NCBI GenBank assembly: GCA_035946575.1
Contig: DASYZG010000067.1
Location: forward strand, 1 to 49,054
Source: Gp13-AA77 sp035946575
GTDB lineage: Bacteria; Acidobacteriota; Terriglobia; UBA7540
Direction of reading: 5' to 3'
Length of the DNA: 49,054 nucleotides
The notes below the pieces were generated by a model that saw only the letters and a list, made by a program, of their open reading frames with translations, ran no database searches and had not been told where the DNA came from. Shown piece after piece: positions 1 to 8,115 of the stretch (position 1 is its first letter; each line of letters starts with the position of its first letter). The translations under genes and the position numbers were made by a program.

Positions 1-363
1 TTCATCGGAGAAGCCTCAAAAGCCGTCTCGAGACCGCCTCTTCGAGCCCATCGCTGGCACCGCCGAGAAAGCCTCCAATATCGAGGCTAGCACCCCAAAA
101 TGGGACAATGGAGAAAAGTGAGAAAAGTGAGAAAATTGAGAAGAAATATTTTCGCATTGTTTTGAATAACTTAGGCCAAAATGCCTCCTCTCGCCCTCCC
201 AGCGTCAGCGAAAGCGGTAATCCATGACCTGGACCGCCCTTGCGCGGGGGCGGCGAAGGCTCGAAGGTCGTTCTCGAACTCAAACTGCGACACCGGAGGT
301 TCCCGAGTCATGTGGGCCGACTTTGCCGGGCGGGGCCAGGTTCCAGACTGTAAACTGGACTCT
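1..363. other. Left-edge region without a supported gene
   Basis: No gene is supported here. Short open frames run in from the left edge and stop by about position 120, so they could be the tail of an upstream gene, but no family is recognisable. The stretch contains copy 1 of a dispersed repeat (95-157). The trmFO frame is open upstream to 181, but that extension lacks the family's N-terminus and is treated as untranslated. A TAAACT hexamer at 351-356 ends 7 nt before the trmFO ATG and may be a -10 element. Confidence 0.5.
95..157 (+). repeat. Dispersed AG-rich repeat, copy 1
   Basis: About 63 bp built around GGGACAATGGAGAAAAGTGA, followed by a second GAGAAAAGTGA-like unit and an AT-rich end finishing in ATTTTCGCA. 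The reverse complement of 48861-48925 carries nearly the same sequence, with a few substitutions and one extra A in the A-tract. The two copies therefore form an inverted pair enclosing almost the whole window. One frame of both copies reads NGTMEKSEKSEK, but no gene context supports translation. The nature of the repeat (MITE remnant, REP-like or regulatory) is not evident. Confidence 0.8.
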
Positions 364-1725
364 ATGAATCCTGTGACGGTCGTGGGCGGCGGCCTTGCCG
401 GCAGCGAGGCGGCCTGGCAACTGGCGGAGCGCGGCGTCCCGGTCACGCTCTACGAGATGCGTCCGGCCGTGAGCACGCCGGCGCACAAGACGGATCGCCT
501 GGCGGAACTCGTCTGCAGCAATTCCCTGAAATCGAACACGCCGGGCGCGGCCAGCTGGCTGCTGAAGGAAGAACTGCGCCGATGCGGATCGCTGCTGCTG
601 CGTCTCGCGCAGGAGAACGCCGTGCCGGGCGGCGCGGCGCTGGCCGTCGACCGCGAGCGGTTCGGGGACGCGGTCACGGCGGCGATCGAGAACCATCCGC
701 TCATCCGGCTGGTGCGCGCCGAGCTTGGCGAGGTTCCGGTTGGGGGTCGGGCGCTGATCGCCAGCGGCCCACTGACTTCCGATGCCCTCGCCTCGAGCCT
801 CCAAACGCTCACCGGCGCCGGCAATCTGGCCTTCTACGATTCCATCAGCCCCATCGTCGATGCCGAGACGCTGAACTACGACCGCATCTTTCGCGCCTCG
901 CGCTATGGCAAGGGCGGCGAAGATTATCTCAACTGCGCGTTCGATGAGGCCGAATACCGCGCCTTTCACGAAGCGCTGATGACGGCGGAAACCGTCCAGG
1001 CGCACGCGTTCGAGGATCTGAACTACTTCGAGGCCTGCCTGCCGATCGAAGAACTGGCGCGGCGCGGGGTCGATACCCTGCGCTTCGGACCGATGAAGCC
1101 TGTGGGCCTGATCGATCCCAGGACCGGGCGCCAGCCTTACGCCGTGGTCCAGTTGCGGGCCGAGAATTTGCGCGATTCCAGCTACAATCTGGTCGGTTTT
1201 CAGAATCACCTCAAGTTTCCCGAGCAGAAGCGCATTCTGCGGCTGATTCCCGGACTCGAACGGTCGGAGTTCCTGCGCTTCGGCCAGATTCATCGCAACA
1301 CCTACCTCAACGCGCCGCGTCTGCTCGCGCCGGACCTGAGCTTGCGCGCCGCGCCCGGAGTTTTCATCGCCGGGCAGCTCTCGGGCGTGGAAGGTTACGT
1401 CGAGTGCATCGCCACGGGGCTGCTCGCGGGCAGGGCGCTGGCCGCGCGCGCCCTCGACCAGCGCTTTGTTCCGCCGCCGCGCTCGACCGCGCTCGGGTCG
1501 CTGGTGCATTACATCACCCACGCCGATCCCGAGAATTATCAGCCGGCGAACATCTCGTTCGATCTGCTGCCGCCGGCCGAGGGCCTGCCGCGCGCGATCA
1601 TGCGCGATCGGTCGAAGCGGAGGGCGTGGCAGTGCGAGCGAGCGCTGGCGGATCTGAAGCCGTGGCGCGAGAGGAGTCATGAGTGCGTTGTCAGTGGTCC
1701 GTTGTCCGTCGCCCATGCATCGTAG
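364..1725 (+). CDS. trmFO: Methylenetetrahydrofolate-tRNA-(uracil-5-)-methyltransferase TrmFO
   Basis: Makes 5-methyluridine at position 54 in the tRNA T-loop, using methylenetetrahydrofolate as carbon donor and FAD/NAD(P)H as reductant; a cytoplasmic flavoprotein. The 453-residue product has the N-terminal dinucleotide-binding motif GGGLAGSEAAW at residues 8-18, the LVCSNS segment with the conserved Cys near residue 51, FEACLPIEELA with the second conserved Cys, and GVEGYVECIATG near the C-terminus. Length is typical. ATG 364 is chosen because MNPVTVVGGG is the family N-terminus, although the frame is open back to 181. No Shine-Dalgarno is visible; a TAAACT hexamer lies 7 nt upstream. The last dozen codons read through a short sequence (TCAGTGGTCCGTTGTCCG) that looks like repeat DNA, so the tail SGPLSVAHAS is probably not ancestral. 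Confidence 0.93.
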   Translation: MNPVTVVGGGLAGSEAAWQLAERGVPVTLYEMRPAVSTPAHKTDRLAELVCSNSLKSNTPGAASWLLKEELRRCGSLLLRLAQENAVPGGAALAVDRERFGDAVTAAIENHPLIRLVRAELGEVPVGGRALIASGPLTSDALASSLQTLTGAGNLAFYDSISPIVDAETLNYDRIFRASRYGKGGEDYLNCAFDEAEYRAFHEALMTAETVQAHAFEDLNYFEACLPIEELARRGVDTLRFGPMKPVGLIDPRTGRQPYAVVQLRAENLRDSSYNLVGFQNHLKFPEQKRILRLIPGLERSEFLRFGQIHRNTYLNAPRLLAPDLSLRAAPGVFIAGQLSGVEGYVECIATGLLAGRALAARALDQRFVPPPRSTALGSLVHYITHADPENYQPANISFDLLPPAEGLPRAIMRDRSKRRAWQCERALADLKPWRERSHECVVSGPLSVAHAS

Positions 1726-1754
1726 TTCGCGTAGACGAGGGGATTAGGCGTGAT

Positions 1755-1783
1755 TTGATGTCAACTGGGTTGTCTGTTACTGT
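1755..1783 (+). promoter_or_regulatory. Candidate leaderless promoter of the DUF6941/toxin-antitoxin operon
   Basis: TTGATG (1755-1760), a 17-nt spacer and TACTGT (1778-1783) end 6 nt before ATG 1790, and there is no Shine-Dalgarno. Transcription starting about 7 nt after the -10 element would begin at the start codon. The hexamers match sigma-70 consensus only partly, so this is an inference. Confidence 0.4.
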
Positions 1784-1789
1784 GCTCGT

Positions 1790-2212
1790 ATGGTGAAGCT
1801 GCTCGCCTTGCTCTTGTGTGAAAAAGCGACCTTCAACAGGAACGAAAAGGTAACGTTGCACGGCCTGTTCGATGGACTTCGTATCCCCCGGCCCGAGAAA
1901 GTGCCGGGTAGTGGACCACAGACGCAGCTGTTCTTTGTGTTCTACAAGGTTGTAGTGACGAGCGCTGAGATTACAACGGCTGGCGTTCCCGGTAGAATCA
2001 GCCTGAGGATTACCAATCCGTCGGGAGAAGACGTTCAAGGAAGCTGGACCGACCCGGTGCCGTTTGCAGGTGCTTTCACCTGGCAGTCAATCTGGGCCCT
2101 TACGACAGACCTGTTTCAGGATTCGGGCTTGTACAAACTGGAGCTACTCTGCTCCAATGACGGCTCCGCGGTAACGGTCGGGGAGACCCAACTTCTTGTC
2201 GAGCACATTTAG
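1790..2212 (+). CDS. DUF6941-like small protein
   Basis: A 140-residue protein with no signal peptide or membrane segment. The opening (LLALLLCEKA, then LHGLFDGLRIP) and the later beta-rich pattern with ITNPSGE and a closing GETQLLVEHI resemble the DUF6941 family, whose function is unknown; this assignment is from memory of the family pattern. It lies 2 nt upstream of the antitoxin-like gene and so probably begins a three-gene operon with it and the PIN toxin. Whether it takes part in the toxin-antitoxin function cannot be judged from sequence. Confidence 0.7.
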   Translation: MVKLLALLLCEKATFNRNEKVTLHGLFDGLRIPRPEKVPGSGPQTQLFFVFYKVVVTSAEITTAGVPGRISLRITNPSGEDVQGSWTDPVPFAGAFTWQSIWALTTDLFQDSGLYKLELLCSNDGSAVTVGETQLLVEHI

Positions 2213-2214
2213 CG

Positions 2215-2811
2215 ATGCCAGAGCTTTTGAAACTTCAAACTATTGATAACGCAGGCTGGCTGCACCCTCCTGAGGCAACAGTTGCCGCGTGTGTGGGAGT
2301 GAGCTCCGCGAACGACGACGCCTCTAGCGAGGACATCTTCACTTCCGGCCTTACGCACTGGCCCACAGACGTGCGCATTCGGCTGCGACTAGCCGATCCT
2401 GTGCGACAGGAGGCGAACCGTCGCCGTCTTCTCGATGCACTAGCGAAGCCGGGGCCTTTGTGGGACCCTGCGAATCTCTCGGACTCGGAGGTTGGCGTCA
2501 ACTCAGCAGACTCGGTGACGCGAGGTCGACTCAAGATCCATGTTTCTGAGGCGGAAGCAACGAGGGATTTCGGGGGCGTGCTGACCCGCGTTCGTAACGG
2601 CATGACTGTGATAATCCAGCATGAGGACCGACCGATCGCAGTAGTCCAACCGACCGAGCCGCTCCGGAGAACCATTTCCGAATGCATCGCTTTGGCGAAG
2701 GCGCACGAAGAAGAGACCGGCAAGGCGCCGACTCTCGATGCGGATTTTGCATCCGACGTTGAAGAAGTCCTTCGGGACCGTGAAATATGGAAACCGCCGG
2801 AGTGGGAATAA
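2215..2811 (+). CDS. Phd/YefM-type antitoxin with an unusual N-terminal extension
   Basis: 198 residues, about twice the usual Phd/YefM antitoxin. The C-terminal half from about residue 105 has the antitoxin core: KIHVSEAEATRDFGGVL, then RNGMTVIIQHEDRPIAVVQP, then a charged tail likely to wrap the toxin. In this family the core dimerises, binds operator DNA and represses its own operon, and the tail neutralises the toxin. The first ~100 residues are not recognised; they contain an acidic, Ser-rich stretch and an RLRLADPVRQEANRRRLLDAL helix. It starts 2 nt after the upstream gene's stop and overlaps the toxin start by 25 nt, implying translational coupling. An internal start giving a short antitoxin is possible, but no good one is evident. 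Confidence 0.72.
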   Translation: MPELLKLQTIDNAGWLHPPEATVAACVGVSSANDDASSEDIFTSGLTHWPTDVRIRLRLADPVRQEANRRRLLDALAKPGPLWDPANLSDSEVGVNSADSVTRGRLKIHVSEAEATRDFGGVLTRVRNGMTVIIQHEDRPIAVVQPTEPLRRTISECIALAKAHEEETGKAPTLDADFASDVEEVLRDREIWKPPEWE

Positions 2812-3209
2812 TCGTCGATTCGAGCGTAATAATGGCCGCAGAAAGACGCGGGCATACGGTTCTGCAGATTTTGGGCCAGATCCAGGCCACTCAAGGCGAA
2901 GTTGAAATCGCGATTTCGGTTGTCACGGTCGCTGAAATGGTACACGGGGCATATCGCGCTGAGACGCCGGAGCGCCAGGAGAGGCGATTGGCGTTTATTG
3001 AACGGCTGTGCTCGGACGTTCCGGTGTATCCGGTGGGCCTAGCGATAGCGAAATTGGCAGGACGTATCAGGGCACAGCAACAGCCCAAAGGCATCGAGAT
3101 CGACTTTGCGGACCTGCTCATCGCCGCTACGGCCCTGCATCTTGATTACGCAGTTGCCACGCGCAATGAGCGCCACTTCCATCGAATTCCTGGGCTCTCT
3201 GTCGTCTAG
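2787..3209 (+). CDS. vapC: PIN-domain toxin, VapC family
   Basis: 140-residue PIN-domain ribonuclease, the toxin of a type II pair. The acidic metal-binding set is visible: D11 in IIVDSSVI, E50 in TVAEMVHG, D106 and D109 in EIDFADLLIAA, and the TRNERHF segment near residue 126. VapC toxins use Mg2+/Mn2+ to cut tRNA or rRNA; the target here is unknown. The start lies inside the 3' end of the antitoxin gene, as is usual for coupled pairs. The stop is 4 nt before the recombinase start, so the module sits directly against a tyrosine recombinase. Confidence 0.88.
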   Translation: METAGVGIIVDSSVIMAAERRGHTVLQILGQIQATQGEVEIAISVVTVAEMVHGAYRAETPERQERRLAFIERLCSDVPVYPVGLAIAKLAGRIRAQQQPKGIEIDFADLLIAATALHLDYAVATRNERHFHRIPGLSVV

Positions 3210-3213
3210 GTCT

Positions 3214-4125
3214 ATGACGGGGCTGATAGAAAAGTATACCGGCTACCTCCAGAATGAGCGCAACGCCTCGCCGCACACGCTGCGCAACTACGCGAGCGAC
3301 CTGCATCAGTTCCGCGACTTCCTCAAGCACTCCCTGACCACCGACGAAGTCGATATCGCGGCCGTCGACGCGCTGCAGGTTCGCGCTTATCTCGCTTCGT
3401 TGTTCCAGGACCGGAAGCAGAAGGCGTCCATCGCCCGCAAGCTGGCGGCGATCCGCGCATTCTTCAAGTTCCTGGTACGCGACGGCCTGGTGCAGAACAA
3501 TCCGGCGGAATTCGTGGCCACGCCCAAGCTTGCCAAGAAGCTGCCGCGCATCATGACCGAGGAGGAGACGAACAATCTGCTGGACCGGATCGCGGAAGCC
3601 GCGCCGCAGGGCGAGCCCATGCTGAAACGCGATCGCGCCATCCTGGAGTTGCTCTATGCCTCAGGCCTGCGCGTGAGCGAACTGGCAGGCCTCGACCTGC
3701 GCAGCGTGAATTTCGGCGAGAAGATGGTGCTGGTGCGCGGCAAAGGACGCAAGGAGCGCATCGTGCCCTTCGGACGCAAGGCCGGCGAAGCGCTGGAGGC
3801 ATACCTGCCGGTGCGCGAACGCATCCTGATGGATAACCACACGTCCGGCCACGCTCTTTTCCTGAACGCGCGCGGCCACCGCCTGACCACGCGCTCGGTG
3901 GACCGGCTGCTGAAGAAGTACGTAAGGCTCTACGGCCCCAACGTCCGCGTGAGTCCGCACGGGCTGCGCCACGCCTTCGCGTCGCATCTGCTGGCCGAAG
4001 GGGCCGACCTGCGCGCCATCCAGGAGATGCTGGGCCACGCCAGCCTCTCGACCACGCAGAAGTACACGCAGGTCTCGATCCAGCAATTGCTTGACGTGTA
4101 CGACAAGACGCATCCAAAGGCGTAA
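3214..4125 (+). CDS. xerC: Tyrosine recombinase XerC/XerD
   Basis: 303 residues, the normal Xer size. The N-terminal SAM-like DNA-binding domain spans about 1-95 (YLQNERNASPHTLRNYASDL). The catalytic domain has R153 (SGLRVSEL), K177 (GKGRKER), H249 and R252 (HGLRHAFASHL), H275 (LGHASLSTT) and nucleophile Y284 (TQKYTQ), so it should be active. Xer proteins resolve chromosome dimers at dif during division. ATG 3214 is chosen because MTGLIEKYTGYL fits the family N-terminus; the frame is open further upstream but overlaps vapC. XerC and XerD cannot be separated with certainty. It is probably housekeeping rather than phage-derived, since no phage genes adjoin it. Confidence 0.9.
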   Translation: MTGLIEKYTGYLQNERNASPHTLRNYASDLHQFRDFLKHSLTTDEVDIAAVDALQVRAYLASLFQDRKQKASIARKLAAIRAFFKFLVRDGLVQNNPAEFVATPKLAKKLPRIMTEEETNNLLDRIAEAAPQGEPMLKRDRAILELLYASGLRVSELAGLDLRSVNFGEKMVLVRGKGRKERIVPFGRKAGEALEAYLPVRERILMDNHTSGHALFLNARGHRLTTRSVDRLLKKYVRLYGPNVRVSPHGLRHAFASHLLAEGADLRAIQEMLGHASLSTTQKYTQVSIQQLLDVYDKTHPKA

Positions 4126-4130
4126 TCAGG

Positions 4131-4242
4131 AGACAGGAGTCAGGAGTCAGGAGACAGGAGTCAGGAGACAGGAGACAGAAGCCACGCCCTTCTGTGTTCT
4201 GCCTCCTGGCTTCTGACTTCTGGCTTCTGACTTCTGTCTCCC
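4131..4242. repeat. Tandem CAGGAGTC/CAGGAGAC repeat with complementary arm
   Basis: Directly after the xerC stop, alternating AGGAGTC and AGGAGAC units run to about 4180. They are followed by TGGCTTCTGACTTC units, which are near reverse complements. The transcript could fold into one long imperfect hairpin and might end xerC transcription. Otherwise no gene or motif is seen between xerC and ffh, apart from a weak -10-like TAAACT at 4285-4290. Confidence 0.75.
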
Positions 4243-4356
4243 GCTTTTCGCAAACTCGCCCTTCCTTCTGGCGTCACTCTCCTGTAAACTTAGAGATTGC
4301 CCTTGCAGCTTAGGCCGGATCAGGGGGCCGCGCGGCTCTAGGGGCAGGTTTGTCCC

Positions 4357-5721
4357 ATGTTTGACGCTTTACAAGAGAGATTTGAAAAGACCTTCAAGTC
4401 CTTGCGCACGCAGGGCGTGCTCAACGAGCAGGCGGTGGACGAGAGCCTGCGCGAGGTGCGCCTGGCGCTGCTTGAGGCTGACGTCAACTTTAAGGTGGTC
4501 AAGGACCTGCTCGACCGCGTCCGTGCCCGGGCGCTCGGCGAGGAGGTCAAGCAGACCCTGACCTCGTCGCAGGAAGTGGTCCGCATTGTGCGCGACGAGC
4601 TGATCGATCTGCTGGGTGGCAAGGAAGCGGGCCTGGTTTTTTCGCGCGACTATCCTACGGTTTTCCTGATCGTCGGACTACAGGGTTCGGGCAAGACGAC
4701 GACGGCCGGGAAGCTGGCGCGCTGGCTGGGGCAGCGGAAGCGCCGCCCGATGCTGGTTTCGACGGACGTTTACCGTCCGGCAGCGCGCGAGCAACTGGCG
4801 ATTATCGCCAAGGCCATCGAGATTCCCTGTTTTCCGGGCGCCGGCATGGAATCCCCGATCGATATTGCCCTCGCAGCCCGCAAGGACGCCGCTGACCGCG
4901 GCCACGACATCCTCATCGTCGATACGGCCGGGCGCCTGCACATCGATGAGCAACTGATGCAGGAAGTGACCGAGTTGCGGACCCGGCTGCGGCCGAGCGA
5001 AGTGCTTCTGGTGGCCGACGCCATGATCGGCCAGGACGCCGTCCGCAGCGCGCAGGAGTTTCACGAGCGGCTGGGCACGTCGGGCGTGATCCTGACCAAG
5101 CTCGACGGCGACGCCCGGGGCGGCGCCGCCCTTTCCATTCACGCCGTCACCGGCCAGCCGATCAAGTTCATCGGCGTTGGCGAAAAGTATGACGCCCTCG
5201 AGGTGTTTCATCCCGACCGCATCGTCTCCCGCATCCTCGGCATGGGCGACGTGCTGTCCCTCATCGAGAAGGCGGAGCAGAAGCTCGATCGCGACAAGGC
5301 GCTGGAGGTCCATCGCAAGCTGCAATCGGACTCGTTCAGCCTGGAGGATTTTCGCGATCAGCTTCGCGAGATGAAGAAGCTGGGCTCGGTCGAAGAGATG
5401 CTCGGGATGCTTCCCAAAGTCGGCATTTTCAAAGACGCTTCCAGGGCCAAAATTGACGAAAAAGAACTCGTCTACATGGACGCGATCATCAACTCCATGA
5501 CGCCGCGCGAGCGCCGCAACCACGAGATCATCAACGGCAAGCGCCGGCGGCGGATCGCGCGAGGCAGCGGCACGAGCGTGCAACAGGTGAATCAATTGCT
5601 CAAGCAGTACGTGCAGACAAGCCGGATGATGAAGACGATGAGCAAGAGTTTCTTCGGCAAGCAATTGAGCAAGATGAAGCTGCCGGCCGGAGCGGGTCAG
5701 GGTTCAGGTGCGGGAACGTAA
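4357..5721 (+). CDS. ffh: Signal recognition particle protein Ffh
   Basis: GTPase of the signal recognition particle; binds 4.5S RNA and signal sequences of nascent membrane proteins and hands ribosomes to FtsY. 454 residues: N-terminal four-helix domain (1-95), P-loop GLQGSGKTT (107-115), DVYRPAAREQL, the DTAGR switch, TKLDGDARGGAALS, and a Met-rich M domain with the RNA-binding GKRRRRIARGSG segment and MMKTMSK near the end. Length and domain order are standard. The start region has a GGGGCAGG stretch upstream of the ATG. It is followed 209 bp later by rpsP, an arrangement common in many phyla. The 4.5S RNA gene was not found in this window. Confidence 0.96.
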   Translation: MFDALQERFEKTFKSLRTQGVLNEQAVDESLREVRLALLEADVNFKVVKDLLDRVRARALGEEVKQTLTSSQEVVRIVRDELIDLLGGKEAGLVFSRDYPTVFLIVGLQGSGKTTTAGKLARWLGQRKRRPMLVSTDVYRPAAREQLAIIAKAIEIPCFPGAGMESPIDIALAARKDAADRGHDILIVDTAGRLHIDEQLMQEVTELRTRLRPSEVLLVADAMIGQDAVRSAQEFHERLGTSGVILTKLDGDARGGAALSIHAVTGQPIKFIGVGEKYDALEVFHPDRIVSRILGMGDVLSLIEKAEQKLDRDKALEVHRKLQSDSFSLEDFRDQLREMKKLGSVEEMLGMLPKVGIFKDASRAKIDEKELVYMDAIINSMTPRERRNHEIINGKRRRRIARGSGTSVQQVNQLLKQYVQTSRMMKTMSKSFFGKQLSKMKLPAGAGQGSGAGT

Positions 5722-5930
5722 CGCGCTGCTGGTGTGATCCTCTTCATAAGAAAGGACTAGCCTAAGAAGATCTTTAGGGGTGGGTTGAAAGCAAAAGGGC
5801 CGTGGCCTTATGATCAGAACTGGGGATGAGTCAAGTCGGGGCGGAACTCGCCGGTCAAGAGGCCCGGACAGCTTCGGATGACGAAGGGGACCGATTGCTG
5901 CCGCGATGACCATCTAATTACGGAGGATGA

Positions 5931-6203
5931 TTGCTAAGAATAAGATTGAGTCGAACCGGGGCGAAGAAAAAGCCCACTTATAGAATCGTGGTCATCGAGA
6001 AGGACAAGGCCCGGGACGGGCGTTTTGTGGAGATCCTGGGGCACTATAACCCGCGGAATAATCCGCCCGAACTGGTGCTGGACCGCGAGCGCGCATCGTA
6101 CTGGTTGGGGCGCGGCGCCCAACCGTCAGAGACCGTGCACAGTTTCCTGAAGCGAGGGCCGGAAGCGCAAGCCGAAGTGGCCGCCGTTCAGGCACCGAGG
6201 TAG
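5931..6203 (+). CDS. rpsP: 30S ribosomal protein S16
   Basis: 90-residue bS16 with the family opening MLRIRLSRTGAKKKPTYRIV and the RFVEILGHYNP motif; needed for assembly of the 30S 5' domain. The start is TTG at 5931, placed by the GGAGG at 5922-5926 four bases upstream and by the family N-terminus. The nearby ATG at 5927 is out of frame with S16. It leads the cluster rpsP-khpA-rimM-trmD-rplS. The first 209 bp after ffh contain no recognisable gene. Confidence 0.95.
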   Translation: MLRIRLSRTGAKKKPTYRIVVIEKDKARDGRFVEILGHYNPRNNPPELVLDRERASYWLGRGAQPSETVHSFLKRGPEAQAEVAAVQAPR

Positions 6204-6288
6204 AAGCACGCGGCTTGCCGTGCGAAAGGGGGGTCTTTCGAGTCCTGCCGGATGCTACGAATGCCGTCCGGCGTGACAGGAGGGCCAC

Positions 6289-6519
6289 ATGAAGGAGCTC
6301 GTTGAGGAAATCGCCAGGGCGCTCGTTGATAAACCCGAAGAAGTTCAGGTTCGCAAGGTCGAAGGAGAGCAGGTCACGGTACTGGAGTTGCGCGTGGACC
6401 CCACGGACCTCGGGAAGGTGATCGGCAAGCAAGGGCGTACGGCACGTTCGATCCGCACGATTCTCGGTGCGGCGGGCATGAAATTGAAGAAGCGGTTCAC
6501 CCTGGAGATTCTGGAGTGA
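6289..6519 (+). CDS. khpA: KH-domain RNA-binding protein KhpA (YlqC)
   Basis: 76-residue single KH domain. The KH signature is GKVIGKQGRTARSIRTIL around residues 42-59, including the GxxG loop that contacts RNA. Family members (KhpA/YlqC) are small RNA chaperones that often pair with KhpB. A good Shine-Dalgarno (AGGAGG) precedes the ATG. The 85 bp between rpsP and this gene hold two small hairpins (GCACG/CGTGC and GCCGGA/TCCGGC) that may modulate expression within the operon. Confidence 0.93.
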   Translation: MKELVEEIARALVDKPEEVQVRKVEGEQVTVLELRVDPTDLGKVIGKQGRTARSIRTILGAAGMKLKKRFTLEILE

Positions 6520-6552
6520 TCGGACCGGCAGGGCAGAGCGGCCGGAGACGAA

Positions 6553-7107
6553 ATGGCGGAAAAGGCGGGCGACGATCAATGGCTGGCCGTCGCGCGAGTC
6601 CTTCGGCCACGCGGTCGAAAGGGTGAGGTTACGGCCGAAGTCCTCACGGATTTCCCGGAGCGCTTCGCCGCCATGCGCCGGGTGTATGTTGAGGCTTCAG
6701 GCGGGCAACCGGAACCGGCAGAGATCGCAGCTTCCTGGTGGCATCAAGGCACGCTGATCCTGCACTTTGCGGGAGTGGACTCAATCCGCGAGGCCGAGCG
6801 GCTGCGCGGGTTGATGGTGATGATCCCGCGAGAGGAGCGGGCGCAACTCGGCCGCAATCAATACTACGTTTGGGAGCTTGTGGGCTGTGCCGTTGTGAGG
6901 CAAGGTGGCGATCCCGTGGGAACGGTGATCGGGGTCGAGCCCACAGGAGGCGTCGATCTACTGAGGGTCAGGGGACAGGGGGTTTCTCGGAGCGCGCAGG
7001 ATGTGCTGATTCCCCTGGCGGAAGAAATCTGTACCCGGATTGATGTGATCGCGCGCCGCATTGTGATCGAACCGCCGGAAGGTTTGTTGGATCTGAACGG
7101 GTCGTAG
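6553..7107 (+). CDS. rimM: Ribosome maturation factor RimM
   Basis: 184 residues. The N-terminal RimM barrel begins WLAVARVLRPRGRKGEV, and the PRC-barrel segment includes YYVWELVGCAVV and later DVLIPLAEEICTRIDV. RimM binds S19 and helps mature the 30S head. It sits 33 bp after khpA and 79 bp before trmD, the conserved order for 16S processing and tRNA methylation genes. The start ATG has GGAG a few bases upstream. Confidence 0.94.
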   Translation: MAEKAGDDQWLAVARVLRPRGRKGEVTAEVLTDFPERFAAMRRVYVEASGGQPEPAEIAASWWHQGTLILHFAGVDSIREAERLRGLMVMIPREERAQLGRNQYYVWELVGCAVVRQGGDPVGTVIGVEPTGGVDLLRVRGQGVSRSAQDVLIPLAEEICTRIDVIARRIVIEPPEGLLDLNGS

Positions 7108-7186
7108 GGGCCGACCTCGTGGCCCGCCGAAGCGGCCGCTCACGCAGGCAAACTCAATACGGAACAGGTCCGGAGACAGCCCAGGC

Positions 7187-8008
7187 TTGATTTTCGACGT
7201 TGTCACGATATTTCCGGGCTTTTTCACCAGCGTTTTCGAGCACGGAGTTTTCAAGCGGGCACTCGCCGGCGGTCAGCTCGAGATTCGCGTGCACGATCTG
7301 CGCGACTACACGGACGACCGGCATCGAACGGTCGATGACCGGCCCTTCGGCGGCGGACCCGGCATGGTCCTGAAGCCGGAGCCGCTGTTCCGGGCCGTCG
7401 AGGCCCTGAAGTCCGGCGCCGGCGCGACGCCTTTTCCGGTGGTGCTGCTGTCGCCTCAGGGACGCCTGTTCCGCCAGGATGTCGCTGAGGAACTCGCGAA
7501 CCAGGATCGGGTGGCGCTCATCTGCGGGCGTTACGAAGGCGTGGACGAGCGCGTGGCTCAGGCCCTGACGACCGACGAGATATCGATCGGCGATTACGTG
7601 CTGGCCGGCGGGGAACTGGCAGCTGCGGTCGTTATGGAAGCCGCCGCGCGGCTGTTGCCGGGAGTGCTTGGGAACGAAGAGTCGCCACGTCAGGAATCGT
7701 TCTCACCGGACTCGGTGACGGGCGCCGCAGCGGGGCTGAACGCCGAACTTGTCGAAGGGGCCGGATCGGCGTTGGCGTCCGGACGAGGGCTGCTCGATTT
7801 TCCGCAGTACACGCGCCCTGTCGAATTTCGCGGTCTGAAGGTGCCCGAAGTCCTGCTCTCGGGCAATCATCCGGAGATCCGGCGCTGGCGCCGTCGCGAG
7901 GCGCTGGCCCGAACGTGGCGGCGGCGTCCTGAGTTGTTGCGGCAGGTGGCGCTGGACGAGGACGATCTGGAAGTGCTGGAAGATTTGCGGCGCGAGCCGC
8001 CGGAGTAA
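7187..8008 (+). CDS. trmD: tRNA (guanine-N1)-methyltransferase TrmD
   Basis: 273-residue SPOUT methyltransferase that makes m1G37 next to the anticodon and prevents frameshifting. Visible motifs: FDVVTIFPGFF at the N-terminus, SPQGRLF, LICGRYEGVDERV and IGDYVLAGGELAA, which build the trefoil knot that binds S-adenosylmethionine. The start is TTG 7187, set by the family N-terminus; no ATG is suitably placed. It is slightly longer than the E. coli enzyme (about 255), with the extra length at the Arg/Glu-rich C-terminus. Confidence 0.95.
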   Translation: MIFDVVTIFPGFFTSVFEHGVFKRALAGGQLEIRVHDLRDYTDDRHRTVDDRPFGGGPGMVLKPEPLFRAVEALKSGAGATPFPVVLLSPQGRLFRQDVAEELANQDRVALICGRYEGVDERVAQALTTDEISIGDYVLAGGELAAAVVMEAAARLLPGVLGNEESPRQESFSPDSVTGAAAGLNAELVEGAGSALASGRGLLDFPQYTRPVEFRGLKVPEVLLSGNHPEIRRWRRREALARTWRRRPELLRQVALDEDDLEVLEDLRREPPE

Positions 8009-8115
8009 CACAGTTGGAAGCGCAGGCGTTACGTCCGCCTGCAGCAGGCTGGCCGGAGCGCGCGCTTGCGGCGGGTTGCGTTTGGCGCCCGTACATTCTT
8101 AGCTGGGGTGGGACC

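Noticed and set aside
95..157. Tiny peptide gene encoding MEKSEKSEK in the dispersed repeat
   Set aside because: Both copies share the frame only because they share sequence; there is no ribosome site or conserved continuation.
280..1716. Long minus-strand open frame (478 codons) opposite trmFO
   Set aside because: It exists because of high GC codon bias on the other strand, has no family signature and is fully covered by trmFO.
5722..5930. Riboswitch or small RNA between ffh and rpsP
   Set aside because: No conserved riboswitch core or stable terminator was recognised; left as plain intergenic DNA.
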